The notes beneath the pieces are model-generated. The model was not told where the DNA came from. It saw only the letters and a program-made list of their open reading frames with translations, and searched no databases. A stretch of 47,742 nucleotides of DNA. It comes from an uncultured Bacillota bacterium (GTDB lineage Bacteria; Bacillota; Clostridia; Christensenellales; QAND01). Made by a program: the position numbers and the translations under genes. Positions 15,691-23,993 of the stretch are shown here, in pieces (the stretch's first letter is position 1; every line of letters starts with the position of its first letter). The stretch lies in contig CAJJKN010000011.1 in NCBI GenBank assembly GCA_905188085.1, positions 1 to 47,742 of the forward strand, given 5' to 3'.

Positions 15691-16632
15691 ATGATTGAAA
15701 TCGAAAAGCCGAACCTTGAAAGCGTGATTTTGGAACCCACGTATGGCAAATTTGTTGTGGAGCCGTTGGAACGCGGCTTCGGGACGACGCTTGGCAACTC
15801 CCTGCGCCGTATCCTGCTCTCTTCGCTTCCGGGCGTAGCGGCTACGAACATGCGTATTGATGGTGTGTTGCATGAGTTTAGCACCATTCCGGGCGTGAAA
15901 GAAGACGTAACGGATATTGTGTTGAGCTTGAAACGGATCTCGGTTCTCTTACATGCAGAGGGCCCCAAAACCCTCCATATAGAGAAAAAAGGACCGTGCG
16001 AAGTGACAGCAGGAGACTTCATGGAAGATTCCGAAGTGGAGATCCTGAATCCCGATTTGCACATTGCAACGCTGGGCGAAGATGCAGAACTTGATATGGA
16101 AGTGAACATCGAGCACGGCCGCGGCTATGTGTATGCCGATAAAAACAAAAAGCAAGGGCAGCCTATCGGGGTCATTGCCATCGACTCGATCTTTACGCCT
16201 GTTACCAAGGTGAACTTCACCGTGGAGAATACCCGCGTAGGGCAAGTAACAGATTATGATAAATTGACGCTGGAAGTTTGGACGGACGGCACCATTTCGC
16301 CGGAAGAGGCCGCTTCTTTAGCAGCGAAAATCATGAGCGAGCACCTGTTGCTGTTTATCAACCTGACGGATCATGTGGGCGATGTGGAAATCATGGTGCA
16401 AAAGGAAGATGAACGCAGAGACGGCGTTTATGAAAAATCCATCGATGATCTTGACCTTTCCGTGCGGAGCTATAACTGCCTGAAACGGGCGGGTATCAGC
16501 TCTGTGGAAGAACTGGTTAAGATGAGCGAGGAAGAAATGATGAAAGTGCGCAACCTGGGGCGTAAGTCGTTGGAAGAGGTTCAGCAAAAGCTGGAAGAAC
16601 TCGGACTTTCCCTCCGCGCAAGCGACGATTAA
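15691..16632 (+). CDS. rpoA: DNA-directed RNA polymerase alpha subunit
   Basis: A 313-residue alpha subunit. The N-terminal assembly domain includes LERGFGTTLGNSLRRILLSS and GVKEDVTDIVLSLK. The C-terminal domain (about residues 250-310), which contacts UP elements and activators, reads LDLSVRSYNCLKRAGISSVE and RNLGRKSLEEVQQKLEELG. AAAGGAGG precedes the ATG after a 47-base gap from rpsD. Confidence 0.98.
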   Translation: MIEIEKPNLESVILEPTYGKFVVEPLERGFGTTLGNSLRRILLSSLPGVAATNMRIDGVLHEFSTIPGVKEDVTDIVLSLKRISVLLHAEGPKTLHIEKKGPCEVTAGDFMEDSEVEILNPDLHIATLGEDAELDMEVNIEHGRGYVYADKNKKQGQPIGVIAIDSIFTPVTKVNFTVENTRVGQVTDYDKLTLEVWTDGTISPEEAASLAAKIMSEHLLLFINLTDHVGDVEIMVQKEDERRDGVYEKSIDDLDLSVRSYNCLKRAGISSVEELVKMSEEEMMKVRNLGRKSLEEVQQKLEELGLSLRASDD

Positions 16633-16650
16633 AGAGGAGGAACGTACACT

Positions 16651-17133
16651 ATGGCATACCGTAAGCTTGGCCGCAGAAGCGACCAAAGGAAAGCCATTTT
16701 GCGCAATCTGACGACCGCGCTGCTCTGGAACGGCAAAATTGAAACCACCGAAGCGCGTGCCAAAGAAGTGCGCAGCATTGCTGAAAAGATGATTACGCTT
16801 GCGATCAAAGAGTATAACAACACTGAGATCGTAACGAAAAACGGAGAACAGTACACCAACGATGCGCCCAGCAAGCTGGCGGCAAGACGTCGTATGATGT
16901 CGTATCTGTACAATGTGCCGGAAACGAAATTGGAAAAAGAATCCAAAACCGATTATAAGGCACGCACGGGCGATGTGAAAAATCCTGTTGTGGAAAAACT
17001 TTTCCGTGAAATCGCTCCGAAATATGAAAAACGCGCGCAGGATCTGGGCCAGGGTGGCGGCTATACCCGCATCATCAAGACCGGACAGCGCCGCGGCGAT
17101 GCGACCAACATGGCCATTTTAGAATTGGTCTAA
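16651..17133 (+). CDS. rplQ: 50S ribosomal protein L17 with long internal insertion
   Basis: The N-terminus MAYRKLGRRSDQRKAILRN and the C-terminus GGGYTRIIKTGQRRGDATNM are standard L17. The protein is 160 residues against about 115-130 in most bacteria. The extra length lies between the two conserved halves, roughly residues 62-110, including YTNDAPSKLAARRRMMSYLY and KTDYKARTGDVKNP. Similar longer L17 forms exist in some Clostridia. Last gene of the ribosomal operon, closed by a terminator at 17150. Confidence 0.96.
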   Translation: MAYRKLGRRSDQRKAILRNLTTALLWNGKIETTEARAKEVRSIAEKMITLAIKEYNNTEIVTKNGEQYTNDAPSKLAARRRMMSYLYNVPETKLEKESKTDYKARTGDVKNPVVEKLFREIAPKYEKRAQDLGQGGGYTRIIKTGQRRGDATNMAILELV

Positions 17134-17149
17134 TCGAATCAGACAAGCG

Positions 17150-17177
17150 AAAGGGAGCCCAAACGGCTCCCTTTGTT
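17150..17177 (+). terminator. Terminator of the S10-spc-alpha operon
   Basis: AAAGGGAGCC (17150-17159) pairs perfectly with GGCTCCCTTT (17165-17174) and is followed by GTTTGT. The trailing T run is imperfect, so some read-through into ecfA1 is possible. Confidence 0.85.
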
Positions 17178-17200
17178 TGTATGAAAGGGGAAACAGGCCT

Positions 17201-18016
17201 ATGAAGGCGGTAGAGTGCGAACACCTGCAATTTAACTATGGCGAACATCCGGCGCTGCGCGATCTGACCTTTAGCATTGAAAAAGGCACATACGTGGCAG
17301 TGGCAGGGCGTAATGGGTGCGGGAAATCCACACTGGCCCGGCATATAAACGCGCTGTTGCAGCCCACAGAGGGCGTGATGCGCGTGTTTGGCATGGATAC
17401 CAAAGACGAAGCCAAAACATTGGAAATAAGAAAACGCGCCGGCATGATTTTTCAAAACCCGGACAACCAGATTGTGACATCTGTTGTGGAGGAAGACGTA
17501 GCGTTTGGACCGGAGAATCTGGGTGTGCCGACAGATGAAATCCGAAAGCGCGTAGACAGCGCACTGGCGCAGGTGGGGATGAGCGAATTTGCCCAAAGAG
17601 CGCCCCACACGCTTTCCGGCGGACAAAAGCAACGAATTGGGATAGCGGGCGTATTGGCCATGCAGCCGGAATTGATTGTGCTGGACGAACCGACGTCTAT
17701 GTTGGACCCAAGCGGACGGATGGCTGTGATGCAAACGTTGGATGAACTTCACAATGCAGGCATTACGCTGATCCATATTACACATTCGATGGAGGAAGCC
17801 TTAAAAGCACAGCGGATGATTGTGATGGACCAAGGCAGAATTGTACTGGATGACACGCCGCAAGCTATTTTTTCGCAGCATGCGGAAGAACTGTTGGAAT
17901 GGGGCCTGGAGCTGCCGGTGCTGATGGAAACAGCGCATATGTGTAAACAATATGGGCTGGATGTTGGCGCCGGAATTACGATGGAAGAGATGGTGAATAA
18001 AATATGCCAATTATAA
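17201..18016 (+). CDS. ecfA1: ECF transporter ATP-binding protein A1
   Basis: A 271-residue ABC ATPase. Walker A is GRNGCGKST, the signature is LSGGQKQR and Walker B is LIVLDEPTSMLD. I chose ATG 17201 (MKAVECEHLQFNYGEH), with AAAGGGG about 11 bases upstream, over a TTG at 17177 that lies in the terminator hairpin tail. With EcfA2 and EcfT it energises substrate-binding S components encoded elsewhere for vitamins such as folate, riboflavin or biotin, and for metals. The gene overlaps ecfA2 by 13 bases. Confidence 0.96.
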   Translation: MKAVECEHLQFNYGEHPALRDLTFSIEKGTYVAVAGRNGCGKSTLARHINALLQPTEGVMRVFGMDTKDEAKTLEIRKRAGMIFQNPDNQIVTSVVEEDVAFGPENLGVPTDEIRKRVDSALAQVGMSEFAQRAPHTLSGGQKQRIGIAGVLAMQPELIVLDEPTSMLDPSGRMAVMQTLDELHNAGITLIHITHSMEEALKAQRMIVMDQGRIVLDDTPQAIFSQHAEELLEWGLELPVLMETAHMCKQYGLDVGAGITMEEMVNKICQL

Positions 18017-18870
18017 TTGAAAATCTCTTCCATGTATATGGAAAAGGAACGCCGTTTCTTGTAGAAGCGCTAAAGGGTGTATCATTCAAAGTAGAACGGG
18101 GCGAATTGACGGGCATTATCGGGCATACCGGGAGCGGAAAATCCACGCTGGCCCAGCACTTGAACGGATTGGAAACGCCGGAAAGCGGGCGCGTGCTTGT
18201 GGATGATGTAGATTTATCGCAAAAATATGATAAAAAAGCAATCCGCACGAAGGTCGGTATGGTATTCCAATATCCGGAACAACAGTTGTTTGAAGAAACT
18301 GTGGAAAAAGACATTTGTTTTGGCCCGAAAAACCTGGGGCTGAACGAAGAGAAGCAAAAACAACGCGCACGGCATGCCATGGATTTGATGTTGCTTTCCT
18401 ACGAAGAATATGCGCAGCGTTCGCCGTTTGATCTGTCCGGCGGGCAGAAACGGCGGGTGGCCATTGCGGGCGTACTGGCGATGGAGCCGGATTATTTGGT
18501 GCTGGACGAACCCACGGCAGGGCTGGACCCGGAAGCGCGCAAGCGGCTTTTGACGATGATTCGCCGCCTGCCGGAAGAAACCGGCATGGGCGTTTTGATG
18601 GTGTCTCACTCCATGGAAGATATGGCGATGTACGCAGATAAAATTGCGGTGATGGATCACGGAAGGCTTTTGCGCTACGGCACACCGGAACAGGTGTTTT
18701 CCGAACCGGAAGTCTTGGAAAAAGCAGGGCTGGGAATCCCTATTTTGAGTAGGCTTACCTTGTCACTAAAGGAAAAGGGAATGACACTGCCGTTTTCAAA
18801 AACACCGGAAGAGTTTGCAAAAAATCTGAAGCAAGCCCTGGAAGGGAGAGGACAGCATGGCGATGAGTGA
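18004..18870 (+). CDS. ecfA2: ECF transporter ATP-binding protein A2
   Basis: A 288-residue ABC ATPase with Walker A GHTGSGKST, Q-loop region GMVFQYPEQQLFEETV, signature LSGGQKRR and Walker B YLVLDEPTAGLD. The QQLFEETV segment is characteristic of EcfA2 paralogues. It forms the heterodimeric motor with EcfA1. The ATG lies within ecfA1, and the end overlaps ecfT by 14 bases, so all three are co-translated. Confidence 0.97.
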   Translation: MPIIIENLFHVYGKGTPFLVEALKGVSFKVERGELTGIIGHTGSGKSTLAQHLNGLETPESGRVLVDDVDLSQKYDKKAIRTKVGMVFQYPEQQLFEETVEKDICFGPKNLGLNEEKQKQRARHAMDLMLLSYEEYAQRSPFDLSGGQKRRVAIAGVLAMEPDYLVLDEPTAGLDPEARKRLLTMIRRLPEETGMGVLMVSHSMEDMAMYADKIAVMDHGRLLRYGTPEQVFSEPEVLEKAGLGIPILSRLTLSLKEKGMTLPFSKTPEEFAKNLKQALEGRGQHGDE

Positions 18871-19657
18871 TATGACGCTGGGACAATACATTCCGGCGGA
18901 TTCCCTGATGCACCGGATGGACGCGCGCGTAAAGATCCTGCTGGCCCTGGCTTTTATGGTGCTTGTGTTTTTAGTGAATACGGTGCAGGGCTACGCGATG
19001 GTTTTTGTGCTGTTGATTGCCGCGGTAGCGCTGAGCAAGGTACCGGTAAAATACGTGCTGAAGGGTTTAAAACCCATTATATTTATCTTAATATTGACAT
19101 TTTTGTTGAATTTGCTGTTGACGCCGGGAAGCACGATCTGGTGGCAATGGGGCATTTTAAAGATCACAAAAGAAGGGTTTTTATTTGCCATTCAGATGGC
19201 GATCCGGCTGGCACTGTTGGTGGCCGGCACCTCGATGTTGACCTTGACCACGGCACCCTTACAGCTGACAGACGGCTTAGAATCGCTGTTAAGGCCGCTG
19301 AAGGTGATCGGATTCCCGGTGCATGAAATGGCGATGATGATGTCCATTGCGCTGCGGTTTATTCCGACGCTGGCCGAAGAAACGGACCGCATTCGAAAAG
19401 CGCAGGCCGCCAGAGGCGCGGATTTTGATACGGGAAGCATTTTTAAGCGGGCGGCCAGTTTGATACCACTGCTGGTGCCGCTGTTTGTCAGCGCATTTCG
19501 TCGGGCGGATGAATTGGCAACGGCCATGGAAGCGCGCTGCTATCACGGTGGCGAGGGCAGAACAAAGCTCAATGTATTGCATATGCATGGGCGGGACTAT
19601 CTGGCACTGATGATTATGATAGCGGCATACCTGCTGGCAACGGTGGGGGGATTTTGA
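18857..19657 (+). CDS. ecfT: ECF transporter transmembrane protein EcfT
   Basis: A 266-residue membrane protein with several hydrophobic segments. The two coupling motifs that contact the ATPases are present as AQAARGADF and AMEARCYHGG, the paired A-R-G/C pattern of EcfT. It completes the group II ECF energising module. No S component is encoded next to it, as expected for a shared module. The stop overlaps the truA ATG (TGATG). Confidence 0.96.
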   Translation: MAMSDMTLGQYIPADSLMHRMDARVKILLALAFMVLVFLVNTVQGYAMVFVLLIAAVALSKVPVKYVLKGLKPIIFILILTFLLNLLLTPGSTIWWQWGILKITKEGFLFAIQMAIRLALLVAGTSMLTLTTAPLQLTDGLESLLRPLKVIGFPVHEMAMMMSIALRFIPTLAEETDRIRKAQAARGADFDTGSIFKRAASLIPLLVPLFVSAFRRADELATAMEARCYHGGEGRTKLNVLHMHGRDYLALMIMIAAYLLATVGGF

Positions 19658-20454
19658 TGCGGATCAAGCTGATTGTGGAGTTTGACGGAACGGACTATGC
19701 GGGCTGGCAAAGACAGGAAAACGCGATGACCGTGCAGCAGAAGCTGGAAGAAGCGCTGGAGCGGTTGTTTGGAGAAAAGATCACAGTTTTTGGCGCAAGC
19801 AGAACGGATGCGGGCGTGCATGCGGCGGGGATGGTATGCCATTTTGATGTGGAAACGAAAATTCCGGTTGAAAGAATTGCTTACGCGTTGAATTTCACAC
19901 TGCCGAAAGATATACGGGTGAAGGATTCTGCGCAGACGGCGCCGGGATTCCATGCCAGGTTTGACGCAAAGGCAAAATGGTATCGGTATACGATCTATAA
20001 CCACAAACATGCCAGCGCACTCAACCGCAGGACAGTGGCACATGTACCGTATGTCTTGTCTGTTTCCAGCATGCAGGAAGCACTGCAGGATCTATTGGGG
20101 AAACACGATTTTGCGGCGTTTGCCGCCTCTGGAAGCGTTGTGAAGGACACAACGAGGGAGATTTACCTGGCAAGGCTGCAAAAAAACGGGGACAAGATCG
20201 TTTTGGACATCATGGGCAATGGCTTTTTGTATAACATGGTGCGCATTATAGCGGGAACGCTGATTGACATAGGGCGCGGAAAACTTGGCACGGATACGTT
20301 TAAAAAGATGCTACAGACCAAAGACCGCGTGCTGGGCGGCATGACGGCGCCGCCGCAGGGATTGATCTTACAGCGCATTTACTATGAAACCGTGCCAACG
20401 TATGCGCAATATCTTTGTGAAAAAAGCGCGCTGGACGGGCCAACACTTGCATAA
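19657..20454 (+). CDS. truA: tRNA pseudouridine(38-40) synthase
   Basis: A 265-residue pseudouridine synthase. The catalytic aspartate is D51 in GASRTDAGVHAAG. The N-terminus IKLIVEFDGTDYAGWQRQ and the C-terminal block NGFLYNMVRIIAGTLIDIGR are diagnostic of TruA, which modifies the anticodon stem of tRNAs. I start at ATG 19657, the base overlapping the ecfT stop. Position between ecfT and rplM is the usual Firmicutes order. Confidence 0.97.
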   Translation: MRIKLIVEFDGTDYAGWQRQENAMTVQQKLEEALERLFGEKITVFGASRTDAGVHAAGMVCHFDVETKIPVERIAYALNFTLPKDIRVKDSAQTAPGFHARFDAKAKWYRYTIYNHKHASALNRRTVAHVPYVLSVSSMQEALQDLLGKHDFAAFAASGSVVKDTTREIYLARLQKNGDKIVLDIMGNGFLYNMVRIIAGTLIDIGRGKLGTDTFKKMLQTKDRVLGGMTAPPQGLILQRIYYETVPTYAQYLCEKSALDGPTLA

Positions 20455-20479
20455 AACAGGGGTTTTTGCAAAGTAAGTG

Positions 20480-20508
20480 TTGACACGCAGACATGCGTCG
20501 GATAAAAT
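20480..20508 (+). promoter_or_regulatory. Promoter of rplM-rpsI
   Basis: A consensus -35 TTGACA (20480-20485), a 17-base spacer and -10 TAAAAT (20503-20508). It lies just after the truA stop, so rplM-rpsI can be transcribed independently of the ECF genes, with a leader of about 110 nucleotides. Confidence 0.85.
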
Positions 20509-20513
20509 ATATA

Positions 20514-20623
20514 AGCGCTGTTTTGCACCATAGCCCCGGAGTAAAACGCGAAAAACTGAAAATATCATTTCGTTTGCAAGCAGACTTGCTCACCTGTTTG
20601 CAAAGTGTGGGAGGACACATCCT
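20514..20623 (+). promoter_or_regulatory. Candidate L13 leader RNA
   Basis: The untranslated leader holds an 11-bp stem, TTTGCAAGCAG pairing with CTGTTTGCAAA (about 20573-20604) around ACTTGCTCAC. An overlapping alternative stem GCAAG-CAGA-CTTGC uses the same bases. Just downstream GTGT-GGGAGG-ACAC could bury the Shine-Dalgarno sequence of rplM. L13 leaders upstream of rplM are a known Firmicutes autoregulatory RNA. I have not aligned this to that family, so the assignment rests on position and fold. Confidence 0.55.
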
Positions 20624-21052
20624 ATGAAAACCTATATGCCTGGGGAAGACGCCCTGGTGCGCAAATGGTATGTGATTGACGCGGAGGGCAAAACCTTCGG
20701 CCGTCTGGCAAGCCGTGTTGCAAGCATCTTGAGAGGCAAACACAAACCCGAATTTACACCGCATGCCGATATGGGCGACTATGTTATCGTAGTAAATGCA
20801 GACAAGCTGGTATTCACCGGCAACAAATTGGATCAAAAAGTATATTACCATCACACGGGCTATCCGGGTGGCTTGAAAGAAACCACCTACAGAGCGTTGA
20901 TGGAAACTCGTCCGGAATTTGCGCTGGAGCATGCGATTAAAGGAATGCTTCCGAAGAATTCTTTGGGACGCCAGATGATTAAAAAGCTGAAGGTCTATGC
21001 GGGTCCGAATCATAACCATGAAGCCCAGCAGCCTGAAACGCTGGAAGTGTAA
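20624..21052 (+). CDS. rplM: 50S ribosomal protein L13
   Basis: A 142-residue L13: WYVIDAEGKTFGRLASRVAS, LRGKHKPEFTPHADMGDYV and GMLPKNSLGRQMIKKLKVYA. L13 is an early 50S assembly protein. GGGAGG precedes the ATG inside a possible hairpin. It forms the usual two-gene unit with rpsI, 13 bases downstream. Confidence 0.98.
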   Translation: MKTYMPGEDALVRKWYVIDAEGKTFGRLASRVASILRGKHKPEFTPHADMGDYVIVVNADKLVFTGNKLDQKVYYHHTGYPGGLKETTYRALMETRPEFALEHAIKGMLPKNSLGRQMIKKLKVYAGPNHNHEAQQPETLEV

Positions 21053-21065
21053 GGAGGCATAACAG

Positions 21066-21461
21066 ATGGCAGCAAAAGCGCAATACCTGGGAACCGGCAG
21101 ACGGAAAAAAAGCGTAGCTCGTGTACGCTTGGTGCCGGGCAAAGGTGCTTTCATTGTAAATAAACGCGATCTGGAAGATTATTTCGGCTTGGAAACGCTG
21201 AAAATGGCAGCAAAAGCGCCGTTGGTGCTTACCGGCCTGGAAGATAAGTTCGATGTGCATGTAAACGTATACGGCGGTGGTTTCACCGGCCAGGCGGGCG
21301 CGATTCGTCATGGCGTATCCAGAGCGTTGCTGCAGGCGGATGAAGATCTTCGTCCGGCGCTGAAACAGGCAGGGTTCCTGACGCGCGATCCGCGTATGAA
21401 AGAACGTAAGAAGTACGGCTTGAAAGCAGCTCGTAGAGCTCCGCAGTTCAGCAAGCGTTAA
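21066..21461 (+). CDS. rpsI: 30S ribosomal protein S9
   Basis: A 131-residue S9 with YLGTGRRKKSVARVRLVPGK, GGGFTGQAGAIRHGVSRAL and the C-terminal tail KYGLKAARRAPQFSKR, whose terminal arginine touches P-site tRNA. It is followed by a strong terminator. Confidence 0.98.
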   Translation: MAAKAQYLGTGRRKKSVARVRLVPGKGAFIVNKRDLEDYFGLETLKMAAKAPLVLTGLEDKFDVHVNVYGGGFTGQAGAIRHGVSRALLQADEDLRPALKQAGFLTRDPRMKERKKYGLKAARRAPQFSKR

Positions 21462-21474
21462 AAAGCGCGCATAC

Positions 21475-21505
21475 AAACTCCACCGGAAACGGTGGAGTTT
21501 TTTTA
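21475..21505 (+). terminator. Terminator of rplM-rpsI
   Basis: AAACTCCACC (21475-21484) and GGTGGAGTTT (21491-21500) form a perfect 10-bp stem followed by T residues. Confidence 0.95.
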
Positions 21506-21608
21506 TGAAAAAAACGTTTTAGGATAGAAAAACAGGCAAGATACTGCTTTTATATGGGCATTTGTTTTGTGATTGGGGTATAATATGAAAAAAAGCAAGG
21601 AGCAGAGA

Positions 21609-22523
21609 ATGAAAGATGTACTGATTATAGGGGGCGGCCCAGCCGGATTGTCGGCCGCCATCTATGCAGCAAGGGCCGGGTTGGATTTTGCAATCATTGA
21701 GCAAATGGCAGCGGGCGGACAAGCCGCCACAACCCAGCATATAGAGAATTATCCCGGGTTTGCAGAAGGAATCGGCGGCGTTGAATTGGCGATGGCCATG
21801 CAGGCGCAAGCGGAAAACCTGGGCGCGCCGTTTGTCTATGAACAAGTGCAGAAAATGGAGCTTTTAGGCGCGGAGAAAAGGATTATTACGGAAGGACAAA
21901 CCCTTACCGCGCGCAGCGTTGTGCTGGCCATGGGAGCCCAACCCAGGCCGTTGGGCTTGCCCGGGGAGGAGGAACTCCGGGGAAAAGGGATCAGCTATTG
22001 CGCAACATGCGACGGCTTCTTTTATAAGAATAAAGAGGCGGCTGTTATCGGCGGCGGAGACACGGCGCTGGAGGATACGCTGTATTTGGCAAAATTTTGC
22101 AAACAGGTGACGCTGATACACAGAAGAAATGAATTTAGAGCGGCCGGACGTTTACAGGAAAAAGTGCGTAAACTGGAGAATGTGAAACTGCTAACGCCCT
22201 ATCGGCCGGTTGCCTTTGAGCAGGAGGACGGGTATATTTCCGGACTGACCATAGAGCATGCCAAAATAGGGGAAACAGAGCACGTTTGTTGCCAGGGAAT
22301 TTTCATTGCGGCCGGTACTTTGCCGCAAACGCAACTGGTAAGCGGACAGGTTGCGCTGGATGAGGCTGGATACATCAAAACAGATGCCTACAAACGCACC
22401 AATGTGCCGGGCGTATTTGCCGCCGGCGATATAAGCACTACGCCGCTTCGGCAGGTGGTGACGGCCTGCGCGGACGGGGCCGTGGCAATTTCTGGCGTGG
22501 AAGCGTTTTTAATACAGCAATAA
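21609..22523 (+). CDS. trxB: Thioredoxin reductase
   Basis: A 304-residue flavoprotein that reduces thioredoxin with NAD(P)H. The FAD-binding motif is GGGPAGLSAAIYAARAG, the redox disulfide is CATCDG (C131, C134), the nucleotide-binding motif is GGGDTALEDTLYLA, and the C-terminal FAD block is GVFAAGDI. The start is ATG 21609, eight bases after AAGGAG. An upstream in-frame ATG precedes this Shine-Dalgarno sequence and lies almost on a -10-like TATAAT (21579-21584). Close relatives include ferredoxin-dependent and NADH-dependent reductases, so the electron donor is not certain. Confidence 0.92.
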   Translation: MKDVLIIGGGPAGLSAAIYAARAGLDFAIIEQMAAGGQAATTQHIENYPGFAEGIGGVELAMAMQAQAENLGAPFVYEQVQKMELLGAEKRIITEGQTLTARSVVLAMGAQPRPLGLPGEEELRGKGISYCATCDGFFYKNKEAAVIGGGDTALEDTLYLAKFCKQVTLIHRRNEFRAAGRLQEKVRKLENVKLLTPYRPVAFEQEDGYISGLTIEHAKIGETEHVCCQGIFIAAGTLPQTQLVSGQVALDEAGYIKTDAYKRTNVPGVFAAGDISTTPLRQVVTACADGAVAISGVEAFLIQQ

Positions 22524-22554
22524 AATAGATTGATTTATTTTTGGGGGTTATAAC

Positions 22555-23889
22555 ATGGCCAGATTGTTTGGAACAGACGGAGTGCGCGGGCTGGTTGGCA
22601 AAGAGCTGACGGCGGAAATCGCGTATAAATTGGGATATGCAGGGGCAAAGGTGCTTGCCAAAACGCAGGAGCAGCCGCATATCTTAATCGGCATGGACAC
22701 AAGAGAATCGGGACCGATGCTGCAAAGCGCGCTGGCAGCCGGCATTTTTGCCGCAGGCGGTGAGGCGGTTACGGCGGGCGTGGTGCCGACGCCGGCGGTG
22801 GCTTATTTGGTGCAGAGCGGTCATTTTAAAGCGGGGGTTGTTATTTCCGCTTCGCACAATCCGGCCAAATACAACGGCATTAAGTTTTTTGATGAATACG
22901 GCTATAAACTGCCGGATGCATTGGAAGATGAAATAGAAGCGATGATGGGCGAGGTAACCGTGCCGGATCTTTCGCAAGAAAAACAGCCGATGCCGATGGA
23001 AGGCGCGGCGGAACAGTATATAGAATTTTTAACCGGCCAGGCGGACGCAAACTTATCCGGCAAAAAAATTGTGCTGGATTGTGCGAACGGAGCCTCGAGC
23101 GCTTTGGCACAAAAGGTATTTGAACGGCTGGGCGCGCAGGTGTATGTGCTGCACAATACGCCGGACGGCGTGAACATCAATGACGGGTGCGGCTCTACCC
23201 ACCCGGAAAAGATGTGCGAAACGGTGGTAGAAAAACAGGCGGATTTCGGCTTTGCATTTGACGGCGATGCGGACCGGCTGATCGCCTGCGACGAAACGGG
23301 CAGCTTGATGGACGGCGATAAGATCATGGGATTGCTGGCCATTGATATGCAGAAAAACGGCCAATTGAAGCAGGATACGCTGGTGGCAACCGTGATGAGC
23401 AATATGGGGCTGGGGCTCTCGCTAAAACCGTTTGGGATTCAAATTGCGACGACCAAGGTGGGCGATCGGTATGTGCTGGAGGAGATGAAAGCGCATGACT
23501 ATAACCTGGGCGGCGAACAATCCGGACATCTGCTGCTGACGGACCAATCGACCACGGGAGACGGCATGCAATCCGCCATTCACTTGGCAGGGGTGTTGGT
23601 GCGGAGCGGAAAGAAGACCAGCGAATGCGCCAAACAAATTACCATTTATCCGCAGGTGTTGGTGAATGTGCCGGTGGCGCCGGAATATAAGACAAACTAT
23701 ATGAGCAATGCCCGGGTGGCAGAGCAGATTAAAGCGCTGAAAGCGGCCTATGAAGGAAACGGACGATTGTTGATCCGGCCGAGCGGCACGGAACATCTGG
23801 TTAGAATTATGATAGAAGGGGCCGACCAGGAGAGCATTGCCAAGGATGCCAAAGCGTTGGCGGCCTTGATGGAACAAGAGTTGGCATAA
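22555..23889 (+). CDS. glmM: Phosphoglucosamine mutase
   Basis: A 444-residue alpha-D-phosphohexomutase that makes glucosamine-1-phosphate for UDP-GlcNAc and peptidoglycan. The start MARLFGTDGVRGLVGKEL is characteristic. The phosphoserine loop VVISASHNPAKYNGIKFF has the catalytic serine at about residue 100, the magnesium loop is DGDADR, the sugar-binding loop is GGEQSGH and the C-terminal phosphate-binding loop is RPSGTEHLVRIM. It lies 31 bases after trxB and may share its transcript. Confidence 0.97.
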   Translation: MARLFGTDGVRGLVGKELTAEIAYKLGYAGAKVLAKTQEQPHILIGMDTRESGPMLQSALAAGIFAAGGEAVTAGVVPTPAVAYLVQSGHFKAGVVISASHNPAKYNGIKFFDEYGYKLPDALEDEIEAMMGEVTVPDLSQEKQPMPMEGAAEQYIEFLTGQADANLSGKKIVLDCANGASSALAQKVFERLGAQVYVLHNTPDGVNINDGCGSTHPEKMCETVVEKQADFGFAFDGDADRLIACDETGSLMDGDKIMGLLAIDMQKNGQLKQDTLVATVMSNMGLGLSLKPFGIQIATTKVGDRYVLEEMKAHDYNLGGEQSGHLLLTDQSTTGDGMQSAIHLAGVLVRSGKKTSECAKQITIYPQVLVNVPVAPEYKTNYMSNARVAEQIKALKAAYEGNGRLLIRPSGTEHLVRIMIEGADQESIAKDAKALAALMEQELA

Positions 23890-23914
23890 AAAGAAAAGTT
23901 TTTTGAAAAAAGCC

Positions 23915-23942
23915 TTGCAATTTACAAAAAGGATGCTATAAT
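23915..23942 (+). promoter_or_regulatory. Promoter of the rubrerythrin gene
   Basis: TTGCAA (23915-23920), 16-base spacer, TATAAT (23937-23942). A-rich DNA just upstream could act as an UP element. The candidate operator at 23955-23973 covers the start region. Confidence 0.75.
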
Positions 23943-23954
23943 AAAACCATAAAC

Positions 23955-23973
23955 AATAACAATTCCTATTATT
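23955..23973. promoter_or_regulatory. Candidate PerR/Fur-type operator
   Basis: AATAACAATTCCTATTATT is an imperfect palindrome in AT-rich DNA a dozen bases after the -10 element, with 6 of 9 positions symmetrical in each half. It resembles the 7-1-7 boxes of PerR/Fur regulators, which control rubrerythrins in clostridia. A match by eye only. Confidence 0.35.
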
Positions 23974-23993
23974 AATATGAGGAGGAATCAGAA

